A DNA stretch of 64,000 nucleotides from positions 434,001 to 498,000 of the forward strand of contig JAOTON010000333.1 in NCBI GenBank assembly GCA_034440635.1. The letters run 5' to 3'. Below the pieces are notes generated by a model that was not told where the DNA came from, made no database searches, and saw only the letters and a list, made by a program, of their open reading frames with translations. Of this stretch, positions 20,909 to 33,854 are shown piece by piece (the stretch's first letter is position 1; every line of letters starts with the position of its first letter). The translations under genes were made by a program, and so were the position numbers. The DNA comes from Lepas anatifera (lineage: Eukaryota > Arthropoda > Thecostraca > Lepadidae).

Positions 20909-21648
20909 TAAGATCGTGAAAAACATGTTTAAGAAAATCGACGAAAATCGAAGGGTAAATGCCCTCCCCCCACACCTGGATCCACCCCTGTATGAAAAAG
21001 TAAGGCTCCTCGAAACAATTCAATGCGGTTGAGTTAAAACTTGTAAACAGGCACATATCAAGAGACCTTAGAGCGAAAGAACTCAATGGTCTGGAAAGTT
21101 ACAAACTACTGGAGGCTTAATGTAAATCACGACTGAGAAAAATGAGTCATCAAGCCTCAATATGCTGCCCAACGTCTTTTGATGCATGCATTTATTTGAA
21201 TTTATTACTTATGAACCTGTATTTCCCGTTCCGACTATTCAGTGCATAATTCAATCTCCAATAAAACTCGTACCCTTATCTCGCTGTCCGCGAATATATT
21301 GAGTTCTTGGCGAGCCTATTGTGCGCATCTGGCTCTTATCCATCCCCACACTTCTGCGCGCCCGAGCATCCTGGCATCATCAGTTTTATTATTCAGTCAA
21401 GTGTGGAGCTGAGACGTAATCAACCAGAGCCTCCTCCTCGGCTCTCTGGCCTGATACCAATGTGTGGATCCGTCAAACCAATCAAACGGGATTTACCGCT
21501 GTAGCGCGGATCGCCACGCTTTCCTCTCTGTTTGCTTGTTTGTCGAGGGATCCGCGTCAGCACGTGATATCGATAGTGTTAAGACCGACCCCCAACATTA
21601 TGAAGGCTCTTATGAAGCCGCTCTAGCGGGATGTGCATTTGATAGTTT

Positions 21649-21924
21649 GTGATTGAAATCAAGAAATGGTTGGAACACGTGAATAGATGTAGCTTCTGTA
21701 GGACGAAACAGCCACATTTTGGTGAAAAGATTATCTGTCAATACTGCCGAGAAAAAACATCGAATATCCGTCTCCATAAGAATTGTGGCGTTTTAGATTT
21801 CCCATTTGACAAATCAGTGAAACAATATACTACTTCTGAGAAATTGACCCAGTCAGCCGGTATACAGAGAGAATTCCTTTCCTCCTCAGAGCCACTGAGG
21901 TCAATATCATCAGCATCAGTGTGA
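21649..21924 (+). CDS. Small open frame with paired CxxC motifs, unrecognised
   Basis: A 91-codon frame containing CSFC, then about ten residues, then a second CxxC (CQYC) preceded by KII, and a further Cys after LHKN. This spacing could bind one zinc ion, but I do not recognise the family. No convincing splice sites bound it and the flanks are transposon-rich, so it may be a chance frame or a fossil exon. No function is proposed. Confidence 0.2.
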   Translation: MIEIKKWLEHVNRCSFCRTKQPHFGEKIICQYCREKTSNIRLHKNCGVLDFPFDKSVKQYTTSEKLTQSAGIQREFLSSSEPLRSISSASV

Positions 21925-22964
21925 AGCGACCGACATAATGACACATCCCCGGCTGTCGGCGGCCCGGCGGTCAGCTGATTAATTGGTGACGTCACCGTGT
22001 GATCGGTGGCAGCCGCCGGGACAGCCTGGGGCGGCGTCCGCCAATAATGCCTCCTGAGGAGAACTGCACACACGCCAGATTCAATAACCGGGCCAACAGA
22101 ACAACCGCCCAGCCAGCAGCTCCACCACAGCATTCTTACCAATGGTTTCATTAAAACACGTAGGTTTGCACTTCAGGAATTTGGTTATTTAACTTGTGAT
22201 TGGAGTCACCAGCAATACCTATAGACAGCGGAGGAGAGGAAGGGGCTCAAGAGGCTTTCGTCCGAAAATATTGTCTCTAGAGAGACAAAAAGTGATTTAA
22301 AATCTGTTGGCCATTAAATGTTTTTTTTGGGATACAAATCATAGAAATTTTCCATATTCTGTTATTATTAGTCAGTCATGCTACTTATTAAATAAACCCT
22401 TCGATTTGATGGTCGTAGGTATAACTTCTTCCTTCCTCTACCCTCCGTTCCGGAGGGCCAGTCTTTCAAGATATGCTCGTAGCAAAGCTAAAGCGTCAGG
22501 GGCTCTTAAGAAGGACCCTTCCTCTGAATGTGTTCATTTTATTTAAGTACTAAATTATAGGTTCATTGTGAATGTAATGGGAAAATTTATCACAGTAAAT
22601 AATAAATGTGTGATGGTACCAAAGGTAGCTTTTCTAGGCGTATTAGCTTTGCTGCTGTCATAGATTAAACAGCACGCTTAGAGTTAAATTTGTATTTCAT
22701 CGCAATTTGTGTATTTTCAATCATTGCAAAGCAGTTATGAAAATAACCATAATTACACGTTCTCAAACCCTACAGTGCAATTGAAGTGATTTGCCCAGAA
22801 AAAAAAAACACTCAGGGTTGGAAATAATGATATATTTAATAGATGCAGGAGCAGAGGAAACACTGGGAGCGGTGCACACCCCTTCATTCCTGTCTAAAGG
22901 GGTAGGTGCCTGAGCATCAAGCTATATGTAAATATTTCTTAGCCATTTTAAGTATAACGTAGGC

Positions 22965-23115
22965 ATGGCTGGAGATCTCTTCTCGATCCAGGGGAGGGGA
23001 AGGGTCCTGGGTGGGTTAACGCTGGCACGGCAATGTAAACAAACCCTATACAAAGCCCATGGGAGACCCAAAATCCGGGAGGGTCCTGACCCTGCACCCC
23101 CGGGATTTCCACCCA
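22965..23115. repeat. Dispersed repeat, reverse copy of 10490-10640
   Basis: It contains GGAGATCTCTTCTCGATCCA, GGCACGGCAATGTAAACAAA and AAGCCCATGGGAGACCCAAA. Each matches the reverse complement of segments at 10490-10640. Type of element unknown. Confidence 0.6.
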
Positions 23116-23173
23116 TGAACGTAGGGAACATTGTCAGAAATCTGACTAACAGTTCCAGGCGGTTTTGTGATGA

Positions 23174-24003
23174 TTAACACGCGCATTGACGGGGGTCTGA
23201 GCCACCTTCGCATTGACGGGGGGCGGGTACCCGCCCCCCTAAGATCTCGAGAACCACGGTAGGTAGCGAAAAACGGTAAACGGCGTTGGGTTGCCCATCC
23301 ACTTCTCCATCGAAAACATTTGAACCATTTTTTATCAGGTCACATTTAAGGTCACAGGAGGTCAAAACATGCCGTCATAGGGATAACATGTAAATTCAGT
23401 TTTTCGGCCATTACATCTGAACAAGTGAAGCTAGACCAAAACGACTTAAACCGTATGAATCCTCTCAGCAAGCCGAATCGAATGATATATAATTTGACCT
23501 TGCTAGGTCAAATCAAGGATTTGACATGACCTGAGGTCAGGTCAGGATCAAATTATATAAAAAGCATATCATTAGAACTGCAAAGCCCAGGCGAGTCTAA
23601 TGCAGCTAAAATAAATGCTCTATCACCACCCGTTACTGAGTTATTCCGTAAAAACCATTTTTCCCATGTATTTCCAATGGAGAGGTCATGCCTCGTACCT
23701 GACCTTAGGTCATCGATATAAAAAATACCGGAACATATTTTAGAGAACTCGGTGGGGCCATTATGTGATATGAATTTCAATCGGATAAGTTCACCCTGCT
23801 CCGACTTATGCTATCTTAAACTTTGAGGTCGGGTCACTTGACCTGCACTGGTGACCTGACCTGACATGTCCTAACCTTAAAATTTTCACAGAAGTTGTAA
23901 AAATGATGAGGGAAAAGGTATACTAAGTACGGCCGTTTTTCTGCTATTTCCGAAAAACCCGAGGGGGGCGGGTAACCACCCCCCCCGTCAATGCGCGTGT
24001 TAA
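23174..24003. mobile_element. AGGTCA-rich TTAA element, copy E4 (complete)
   Basis: Bounded by TTAA and terminal inverted repeats TTAACACGCGCATTGACGGG at the left and CCCGTCAATGCGCGTGTTAA at the right, which match perfectly. Just inside is a second inverted pair, GGGCGGGTACCCGCCC against GGGCGGGTAACCACCC. The interior holds many GGTCA/TGACC motifs, including TGACCTGAGGTCAGGTCAGG near 23526. No coding capacity. The terminal sequence differs from E1-E3 while the internal style is the same. Confidence 0.85.
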
Positions 24004-25300
24004 TATAATGAGTGGAGGGGTCGGCTAAGTGTTGTGGTGTTGTTAACGTTGCTAAATATCTGGAGACAAAATTGCAGCAACTGATTTAGAATTTCACTAC
24101 GATGGTAGGGAGGGGTACGAAGCCTCAGGGGATTGCGAGAAGCCTCCGGACAACGGAGGGACTTTCAGCATTGGTGTGAGTGAGACTGCAGCTGAAATGC
24201 CTGACTTGCTTTCCGACGTCTGTTTTTAGTGACCACCATCAATCATTTTCGACATTCCGCAGACGTTTTCCAGTCTATTTCCCGCACCTTCAGCCGCGAG
24301 AGTGTCATCGCTGTCTTCGGCATCCCAGGGACGTTCTCACTGTCCAAATAATGGACAGGGCAAGGGAAGCGCGGGGTTCGTCGGTGAATCTTCAGCTCTT
24401 TGCTGACAAAAATCTGCCGAGCCTAGAATGGGGAGCTTCTTAGAACTTGAGCTTATTTTTCCTTCCTGTCCTGCCGAAAGTTAAGTCCTAAGAAAGCTGA
24501 TGCGTGAAACATGAGTGGGGAAAACAGTGTGCAAGTCGGAAACACCAAAAGAAAATATGGATAACCTGAAATATTACATTATTAGGTGATTTTGCGATAT
24601 AAAGCCTGGCTTCACTCTCTTTTGTCCTCAAGAGCAGTAATAATACACAGCCATTTGCACCCTATCAGAGCGATAGCCGAGAAGTACTCCAATTGTTCGA
24701 TAATCGATGCCAATTGTGGTGATTATTGTTGGCGGCATCATTGCCGGGAGCGACAGTGCGCCCCTTTTTCTCAATAGCCCGTGAGTGTAGCATAGGCGTA
24801 GCCAGAGTGCAAGTCAGTGGGGAGCGCAGCCCAAGCAGACTAAATGCTTAAAGTGATGGAGTAATGTAATTAGCACGACCAGACTCACAGTGATAATATC
24901 GCACGGAACTCGGGTCATCCATGTGAAATAGATTTCACCGTCACTTGAACGCGTCTAAGGCGATGCGTGGTGATTTTCCTGATTGATTACTCTCTTTGTG
25001 TTCTCTCAATAGCGGTAATCATTGCCCTATGCCATGGAATTTGTCCTTCCGATTGGCACTATGGTGTCTGAGCGTATATGTTGATTCAGTGCTTTCTGGT
25101 AGCAAATGGGACGATAATGTGCTCTCCAGGAGCGATCGAATTGATGGAATTGAGGAATTATCTATTTATCTATTTTTCTATCTATTCATTTATTCCATTA
25201 CATGAGTAACAGGCTCTGGGCGCCCAGTTACTTCCCAGGTCCACAGCGTGCATAAAGCATGCTTAAAAGCACATCCTTCCATCTCGGTTGAGCCTCTTAT
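24004..25300. other. Non-coding stretch
   Basis: No recognised exon. It includes a TATC/TATT-rich microsatellite at about 25158-25195 and a CATAGGCGTAGCCAGAG fragment near 24791, which resembles one end of the 38311-38466 MITE. Confidence 0.45.
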
Positions 25301-25460
25301 ACATACATCGATGACTGTGACTTAAATTCAGAATATTAAAAAGTAAAGTATGTAACAGGAAACGTAAAAATAAGACCTAAAAAGGGGCCTAATACAGGAC
25401 CAATGTGTCAGTGAAAGTACATCGATGAAATAAAACAAAATATACAAATAGGATGCTGTT

Positions 25461-26262
25461 TTACATATCAAACAACACGTGCCTCAAGTCAAGGATGTGT
25501 AATGTTAAAAGCGTCGAAATCTGGGCTAATACCAAAATACTCGGTAAAAGAGCCTGCATCTCTACAGACAAAAAAACAGATTTTACTGTGTCTACTCTGC
25601 CATACGGAGCATGGAGCAGCTGCTGTTGTGCCCCCTGGTTCGGTGCCGAGGAACGTGAAAGGGGAAAATTCCCCAGCAGGTAGGCTGAGTCAACTCTACT
25701 ATGGAAAATTATGGGTACGAAACAAATGTCATACTGTAGCCGCCTGTGTGCAAGGCTAGATACTCTGAAGAGTTTTAGTAGGTTCGGATAAACAAGTGAA
25801 GAAGATGGTCGAGTCGTGTGGCTGTTGGCAGCTAACCATATCAAAATTTTTTGTTGGATCATTTTGAGTCTTTCCAAGTGAGGTTTTGTGGCCCCTCCCC
25901 AAATAACACACCCGCATTCCAAAATGGATCTGATGTTGCCGAAATAAGCTGCAAGCATAGGCCCCGTCTGCAGTCCTCCCGCTGATCTCCCGGTCTGGAG
26001 ACAGCGTGTCAAAACCCCAAGCATTCTATTTGCTTTGCGAACAGTGAGGTCTGTGTGACCGCCAAATGTCAACTTTGTATCGAGCCAAACTCCAAGACCC
26101 CGTACTTTATTTATGTGTTCCAACGTTGAATTTTGAATAGTGCAGGTGGCCGGGACCATATTATTTTCTTAGCATTATCCTAAAAGGCTGACATTTAGAT
26201 GGGTTGAGGTTCAATTTCCAGGGCTTTGACCAGTTGTACAGGCGGTTCAAATCATTATTTAA
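25461..26262 (-). pseudogene. Non-LTR retrotransposon (LINE) reverse transcriptase, C-terminal remnant
   Basis: On the minus strand the sequence encodes a typical stretch just downstream of the RT active site (NDLNRLYNWSKPWKLNLNPS), then the thumb region with LGVWLDTKLTFGGHTD, KANRMLGVL, AAYFGNIRSILECGCVIWGG and LERLKMIQQKI, then a Leu/Arg-rich C-terminus. The order and motifs fit a CR1/Jockey/RTE-type LINE; the clade is uncertain. The catalytic part is missing because a TTAA element (26259-27279) sits in the frame. A YADD-like remnant (ADKLYDHD) may continue beyond it near 27330. The copy is dead: truncated, interrupted and frame-shifted. Confidence 0.75.
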
Positions 26263-27279
26263 CACGCGCCCCGCTGGGGGGGCGAAATTCGCCCCCTCCT
26301 GGTTTTCTCCAGATAACGCATAAAGCGAAGAGACGCAGAACAACGAAACTGACAGTACCTTATCCCTGATCAATTTTGCGCATCTGGCCAAATGTTTTAG
26401 GTCAGGTTATGTCAGGTCACGGAACTATTCAAGGTCAAGTGATCTGATCTCAAAACCCAAAATCACGAGTTTGAAGCAGTGCCTAGGGAACATCTGTCAA
26501 CCCATCAGTTTGAAATTTTCACAATGTGATAAAGTCATAAGGGTGTACAAATGTAATATCTCGGAATTTCGATATTGTTGACCTAAGGTGGGGTCAAATT
26601 TTTTGTCACCCATCATAAGTCTATGGTGAACAAATAGAATGGGCTCGTTTTCAGTAAATACTGGATAGATAAAGTTGAAAATCCTCAAACCGTCTATTCT
26701 TACTATCATCTTGACCATCAAGTTGAGTTTTTGACAATCTGACCTCTCAAAGGTCATGTCAGGTCACAGGAGCATAGAGTGATTGTTTTGCCAATAACTT
26801 CTCACTAAATTGAGATAAAGCTCCCATTCTGCTCGCATTGTGCTTATATTGTCACGGGGAGTCAATTAATATGCAACATGATCATACCAGGTAACTCTGT
26901 GACCCTGACCTAGTTCGAGGTTAGGTCATTTTCACCATTTGACCTAACAAGGTCATATTATACATCATTAGATTTGCCACGATGAGAGAAATCCAATGAT
27001 GCATAAATATTTGCTGTAGCTCCCCTGAGAACAGATCTAGAGAGAGAAACGTACACTGCTCCGTTGTAAGCCTATGGAGGCTTCTTTGACCTGTGCTGAC
27101 CTCAATATTGACCTGACAAAAATACTACGTATAATTTTTATGTTTCTTGTCAAGAGATTTCGAAAGCTGTCCGTAATTTTCCTTTAGCTGTGCTAGAAAA
27201 TGAGATACGGAGGGGGGGCGAAATTCGCCCCCCCCAGCGGGGCTCGTCATGCCAGGGACCCCAGCGGGGCGAGTGTTAA
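26259..27279. mobile_element. AGGTCA-rich TTAA element, copy E5, inserted in a LINE
   Basis: Bounded by TTAACACGCGCCCCGCTGGG at the left and CCCAGCGGGGCGAGTGTTAA at the right. A second GGCGAAATTCGCCCC palindrome lies inside each end. The interior is rich in AGGTCA/TGACCT. It lies within a LINE frame, so the TTAA on each side can be read as the target duplication. Non-coding. Confidence 0.88.
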
Positions 27280-27480
27280 GCATTAGATTATTACAGGTCC
27301 CCATATCGTGATCATATAACTTATCAGCAGTGTTTTGACAGCCGCACTGAGGAAGGATCTGACACTAAACACACACTGAAGGGGGGCGAGGAGCCCCCTT
27401 TGATATTTCAAATATGAAGAGGGCTAGGGAAACGGACACTTGGAATTTTGTACTGACTGTAGTGATATACATTACAGGCA

Positions 27481-27645
27481 AGTTGACAAGGTATATTCTG
27501 GCCTGTCTCTTCGAATCCTGGATATAAAATGCACTGAGATTATATATTTGGGCACAGCCCTTCGTCAGAGTCAGGTAGGTTAAATCTCAAATTATCATTT
27601 TATATCCAGAATTCGAGGAGACAGGCCAGTATATACCTTGTCAAC
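27481..27645. mobile_element. MITE of about 165 bp with about 50-bp terminal inverted repeats
   Basis: GTTGACAAGGTATATTCTGG, then CCTGTCTCTTCGAAT and GGATATAAAATG at the left, are mirrored by CATTTTATATCC, ATTCGAGGAGACAGG and CCAGTATATACCTTGTCAAC at the right. The central 60 bp is unique. It folds as a long hairpin and has no coding capacity. Confidence 0.8.
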
Positions 27646-30600
27646 CTATAATCATGGTCCTCGCCTCAACAGTCCAAAAACTACAGGTATGTTTAATTGA
27701 CTTGGGTCAATGTCTTCAAGATAAAACATCGGTCATGCTAGGGACCTATTGAAAAAAATGCTTTGATCATGCGGGAATAGGTGGAAATCCACTAAAAATG
27801 AACCGGGACCGTGGAGCTAAGTTCCAATGGAGAGTTTCCGATATCTTGCGGTCAAAGTTTAGGTATTGCCTATGGCGTCACACTACATTTACCCCATAGT
27901 GCATATTTAGAATTTGCACCATAGAGGCTGTTGGATTGGATATGATAATATGACACTGGCACTGACTCATGACCTTTGAACTTGAGCTGTGACCTTGAAA
28001 TCAGAGCTGTTTAACCTCAACCATGGCGTAATCGCATAATATACGTCACACTGGAGGACAATCGTATGACTGAAAGCACCGCAGTCAATATCCTTGAGAA
28101 GTGCAGCGTAGCCTGGAACCGTGGCCTTTGACCTTGACTTTTCAACGTGAAGTAGCATTGACACACCATTCCAATTACATGACATCATGACCTCAGCGCT
28201 TGCTCTACAAATCATGAGAATTGTCGCCACGGCGCTATTGCAGTTATAAACCAACATGCCCATAATTTCTATCAATTTCCAGCAAGTAGCGTGCTTCAGT
28301 TCTCTGACCACCTTGGGGAAACAGGAGGGCGTCTCTCCCTCCCCTTCCCTCCAGCTGTAGGTACAAGGCACGTGTTAAGTTAGCGACCAAACGGAAGGTG
28401 GAAAGGCGATAGCTGGTTACATAAAACAATTAATTTTTTAGGCAGCCTAAGCAAATTCAGTAATTTTGGACATCATGCAGCGGAGAAAAAGGAATGCTTC
28501 TGCAGGAAATTACTTTGCCTGATTGGGTTGAATATCTAGGTCGTGAGTGATTAGTCTGAATAAAAAGACGCTATGAAAACTATTTTTGGCATCACCTAAA
28601 AATGAGTAGAAGTGAGATCCCTATTCATGAAGTGAGAAAGACGTCCATACGGCCCGTCAGTTACCCAAATATTTTTCAGGACTTCTCTCTAGAGAATCGT
28701 GCCTGGCTAGAGACACAATTACTGCCCAGAACATAAAGAATGTTATAGCGCCGAGCAAACAGTAGCATTCGTAAGCAGGAGCGTCGCCACTGGGAAAAGC
28801 AGCGAAACTTAAACTCTTTGCTGAGGTAAAGCTATCCGCTCTTGATCCATGCCCTTCCATCCCCGTGGCAACATCTATACTTTTGTGATCAATGAATGAA
28901 CCGTAAGTGTGTTGGGAGAAGAGTTCGAGAGGGCCTATTGAACGACAAAAATAATTCTTCCAAAAACGTTTTGATTGATAAAATATAATATCGGAAAAAG
29001 TTGCAAACAACGAGGCATGAACTGTCCAGACATGTCTAATAAGCAGGGTGTCAGATGACACATGTCTTTTGGTCTAGAGAAGGGGTGGATTTCCCTCACA
29101 TTTCCCTCACGCTGGCAGAGGCAAAGATTCACGTGGTCAATTATCGCCTATGAAGTCTGTTATGTCTAAGCATGTTGTTATGTGTGATAAAGATACGTTT
29201 TCTGAATAACCGAACACCTAGACTGTATCACTGGCGATCAATATTCTGATCAATTTTCGCAAAAGTCTCTAACAATCCTGACAGCGCGAACGGCTCAGCT
29301 GCGTGCTCACAGATAATCCTTTACTGAGTGGCTGTGCATTAGTGTCTCCTTTTTTGGTGTGCATCATGTTAATTCTGTGCAGTTTTTAGTCAATCTCAGC
29401 AAAGTTGTCTCATACCTTCCATCGATCACCTGAAATTCTTAGCTCCACGGAACATTGTCATGTTCAAGTCCTATAGGTCGTAGTGTGTGTATGCGTCTAC
29501 ATAGGTACGTCAAACGGCGTCTGTGATAGGCGGCAACACCAGGGGCGGCGGCTGGCACATGGCAAGGCTTCTGATAACACAGGAGGAGAGGAAAAATACT
29601 GATCCTCTCCTAATTTGGCACGTACGTAGGCCTATAGATGACTTCGCCCACACCCTCATCCACAGCAAACCTAAGCGAGCTGCATTGCATCACATCTCAT
29701 AAATCATCACTATCATCACACCTCACGAATACCTGTGTGGCGAAACTCCCAAAAACATAGGCAACGTATGTAGAGCGTACTCACAAAACAAATCTGGGAC
29801 ATACCTCTTTCCATAACGACAAGGCAATCGTGGCAGTAGGTAATGCGCATGTGAATGTCAAACTAGTTTATTACCAGGCGGGTGCGCAGCGCCCACGGGT
29901 CTCTCCCCTACATATGAAAACAATTAAATCCATAAATATATTCAGAAATACACATACACATGGATTACAAAACAAGCACATGAGGTAAAAAAAGAAGATG
30001 AGGTTAAGAAAACGCACATGGTGATACCGATGCCCCACAGCCCAACGTGCCAGGGGCAGGCGCAGGCGTGCCTGCCAGCTATCGATGGAGTGCGCCGGGC
30101 GGCCGATTTTCGCGCGCATGGTGTCACTCTTTGCCTGATTAGACATATATAAATTTAAGAACGCAAAATATAATTGATGTTATTAGAAAACACAGGCACC
30201 GGGAAATATTTTGGTAGTTTATATTGAGGTGAATCGCTGGCCAAACTTAGACAAAATTGTTTCAAAAATTGAATAAAATTTCCTAAATTTTATAAATAGT
30301 TACTTTTGAAAAAAAGAACGACAACCTCAAAGTTGGATAATATAATGTTAAATACAATCACGTTTTAAATGATCATCCATAACGAAGGACTGCACCAAAA
30401 ATAATGATTGTATGCCACCATGGTTTGCAAAAACACATATTTGCAAGATTTTCAGCAAGCTGTAACTCCAAAACCCGTATTTTCAGAAATTGAATATTCT
30501 CAAACCTGAATTATACGCCATTGATAACCCTGTGCGAGGAGTTGGAACGAAATCTGAGGCGATGGTATGTAAATCCAGGTGGTGCCTGGTCGATTTGTCC

Positions 30601-31056
30601 TGGAACGCCCCATACACTAACCACTTACCTTTTGTGGGCTGAGTGACCAAATTTTTGAAACATTCATCTGGGCATATTCGGCTTGGAAATAACAAAGTCG
30701 GTAAATTGAACACCACGAAGTAGATTTCCCGGAAATTCAGCTTTGTTTATAAAACAAGAAAAAAGACATTGACTCCGTAAGTGAATCAAGTTACTATACA
30801 TTTTCTGTCCCTGACGCAAAGGACAGAGTTGCAAGATATCTCAGCAGACCTTCCACAGTTCCTCCAAAGGTCACCTAGATCACACATCTATTTCTCGCTG
30901 CAGACATACGTTGACCGTCCCAAATTTGTAGTTAGGCGTCTAAAGAAAGGTAAAGTTTTGTGACAAGAAGATATATTCTGCAAGTCTGGGCGAGCATACA
31001 CGTCGGAAACAGGGGGGGGCAGGGAAGTGTGGAAATTAAAATCAATGAAACCAATC
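27646..31056. other. Non-coding stretch with scattered repeat fragments
   Basis: No gene recognised. Around 27840-28150 are motifs (TATGGCGTCACAC, TGACCTTTGAACTTGAGC) shared with about 35020-35110 and 39380-39450, hinting at a further dispersed repeat. 29870-30140 has a GC-rich block with a minus-strand open frame but no motif I can name. Confidence 0.4.
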
Positions 31057-33191
31057 TTAACCCTCGCCCCACTTGGGGCCATCGATGGCCCCCTAAGGTT
31101 TTTTTCGAGATAGCAGAAAACGATGAGACGCAGCACTGCGGTTGAGGGCTTTACCTCTTACCCCATCATTTTAACACCATCCCTGAATTTTTTACCCCGG
31201 GTCTCCCAAGGTCAGGTCACCAGGCGAGGTCAACCAAGGTCACCTCACTTCAACTTTTGAGCTCTACAAGAGCTATATTTCTAAGTCGATTGATTTGAAA
31301 ATTCCTACACTTCATGACCCCTCCAGGGCCTACAATATGTATATCCGGGATTTTTCTATTCGTGACCTGAGGTCAGGTCACAAGATGACCTCTCCTATTG
31401 AAAAAAACATGGGAAAAGCTGTTTTATGATCTAAAAGTAAAACAAAAAGATTTCAAATGCTTGGCTTACTCAGAAAAGCGTTCTTGGACACCCTTTCACG
31501 GATCCCAGGGGCCATATTTTCCCTTTGATCTCTCCGAGGCCATCCAAGGTCACCAGTGTCAAAAACAGTATTTTGACAATAACTTTTGGCCTAATGAAGC
31601 TAGAGCGCTGAATCAAACATCATCGTGTATGTTTTGTCACTGGCTTTCATTTGATATACAACAATGTCACTTTCTGACCTTTGGTGACCTCAGTAGGTCA
31701 TATTAGGCCATGAGGTGACCTCTGGAGGTCAAACCACTAGCGGGAGGTCATTACGTTTCACATAGCGGAAAAAGGTCTGGAATTTTCCTATCCAATGTAG
31801 GTTACCAGATTTTTTCTTTTTAGTGGCCTTCCTACGACCAGCCAACGGCCGGCCGCGTTTCCATCGCAGGCATCTACGGCGAACACTGCCAGCCGACATG
31901 TCCGAGATGGGCCAAGCTCGCTTGGTCCATTTCGGACAGGCAGCCACCAGAGCTCGCCGTGATGTCCGCGATGCAAACGCGGCCGTTATTCATTCAAACA
32001 CCAGTGCCACGGAGGGTCATTTTCTCGAAAGAAGGTGATCCCCGCAGCAAGGAGGTTTGAATGGTAAACAGCTAAGGGCGAGGGGTCCGAAAGAAAACTC
32101 GCCCGCAAAGGCTGGCAGCCAAAGCCAGCGGCCACTAGTTTGGAATATATAAAGGCAAAAATAACTGGAAGGGGAAAACCCCAGATAGATACGTTCGGTG
32201 AGGGGACCAAAAGTATTTATGTGGGATGAAAAACCCTTCCTTACATTTACCTAAAATGGTGGAGCTATTCGTTTTTACACTGAACACACGCTGAACACAT
32301 TCGCCAAAGAAGCACACATCTTTCAACGATAATCACTTCTCACCTGAGCCATATGTCCCCTTAGATGGTGCCGAAGATGGTGCCGGAGCCGGCATTGTTT
32401 GAGGCCCCCATCCAGCCCTGGGCAGCATTCAGGTGGAGTTTTGTAACCAGAGCCCTTGTCAGTCTTTGGTGTTTGGGGGACCGGTGGCCCCAAGGCTTGG
32501 CAAGGGAGGGGTGGAGGGGTGCAGATAGGAAGTGATTATCACCTGATTCAATTTCCATTCTCAGGTTACGGAGCGAGGAGATTAGGCGCCGTATCGAGGG
32601 AATTCTTAAGTCATTAGCGAGGGAATTAGCTTCCTTTTTTAATTTCACAAAACCGTATGACCGGACAGGGTTCGGAGATGTCCGTTTGTTGGATGAGGCC
32701 AAGTGGAGGCTTCAGTGAGGCCTCATCCTATCCATGTGCCTCGAGAACGGAGGGTGATCTCGTAGTCAGGATCCATCTTAGATCAGGGACGATCTAAGGC
32801 CAGGAGAATTTGAAACCAGGTCCGGTTATACTGTTTTGAGAACTGCCTACATCACGGGTCTGATATGGCCTTTTTTCTTTCTTTTTTTTAATACATAAAA
32901 TCTTAGCACGCCACATAGAAGTGCTAACGAAATCAAGCACCAGCATATCTCTAATGGCATAAGAGTTATGCCCAGTTTGCTTGGGCATTGTATATTTGAG
33001 TGAAAATAGCCTATCTTGACCTAACTTGACCTCTGGAGGTCAAACCATTGACCTCAGCGCTTAAAAATGCAAAGTAATTTCTCACTGAATTCACGCGAGC
33101 TTTCTAATACATTTTGTAGATTTGCGCTAACACCTATATTTTTTTAGTTAGAGGGGCCAGCGATGTGCCCACGTTGGGGCAAGGGGGTTAA
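31057..33191. mobile_element. AGGTCA-rich TTAA element, copy E3, with a nested insertion
   Basis: The left end TTAACCCTCGCCCCACTTGG with the CCATCGATGG palindrome matches E2. The right end (GTTAGAGGGGCC ... GGGGTTAA at 33188-33191) matches E1. The interior follows E1/E2 up to TTACCAG at about 31807 and resumes after CACCAG at about 32938, so roughly 1.13 kb has been inserted. Without that insertion the element would be about 1.0 kb. Non-coding. Confidence 0.8.
31808..32937. mobile_element. Unidentified insertion inside E3
   Basis: It interrupts E3 with the short direct repeat ACCAG on each side, a probable target-site duplication. It begins T-rich and ends near a T-rich tract (32865-32890). 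It contains GC-rich segments with open frames on both strands (such as 32361-32702 minus) that I cannot assign. It may be a retroposed fragment. The flanking logic supports insertion, not its class. Confidence 0.5.
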
Positions 33192-33854
33192 TAGGAAAAT
33201 GTTAAATTTTAGCCACATCTGAAAATTATTGAAACATTCTCTTACCAGCATAAGGGGCAGTTATCAAGAAGAAAAAAGTCGCCGAGATACTTTTTTCTTG
33301 GGGATAATGTTTCTTGTCAACAGGAGGTTGAAGATCAACTGAACCCCTCACTTTTTGTCGTTGGCGACGCTTATGCCGGGAGCAGGTAGCCAATAATCAT
33401 AATGGTGGGTGAAAAGAGAGCGAAAGTCGCTGATGATCCGCTGGCCATTTCCTGATGGTATTTGAGCAGCCTGATTTAATTAAAGAATGGGGAAAATATT
33501 CACTGTCTACGGATTTCACCTGAAATTAGAATCGGACATATAGAATAACATATCAATAATATTTACAAATGAAACTGCTTTTCTTTTCAATTTCTTCACG
33601 ACATAAGCCATAAACTAAACACGCCATCCAATCAATTTCAGATCCCTTGACCAAGTCAACACCCAGCCGACCCAATCTGTGCACAGCCTCAGAGTTTGTT
33701 CTCAAAACACGCCGATCGCTAGGGGGTGATATTGCCACATTTAGTGTCATCTAATTGCCAATCAAGGTGTGAGTCTATGACCACGGGCACGGTCTATTTC
33801 CTGCCCGGTGCCCTGAGGGAGTTCCGCGTGTCACCCACCACCGCCGGTGGCCAC

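Noticed and set aside
29871..30146. Possible LINE 3' fragment on the minus strand
   Set aside because: Only a hydrophobic, Phe/Cys-rich frame is seen; no motif specific enough to call.
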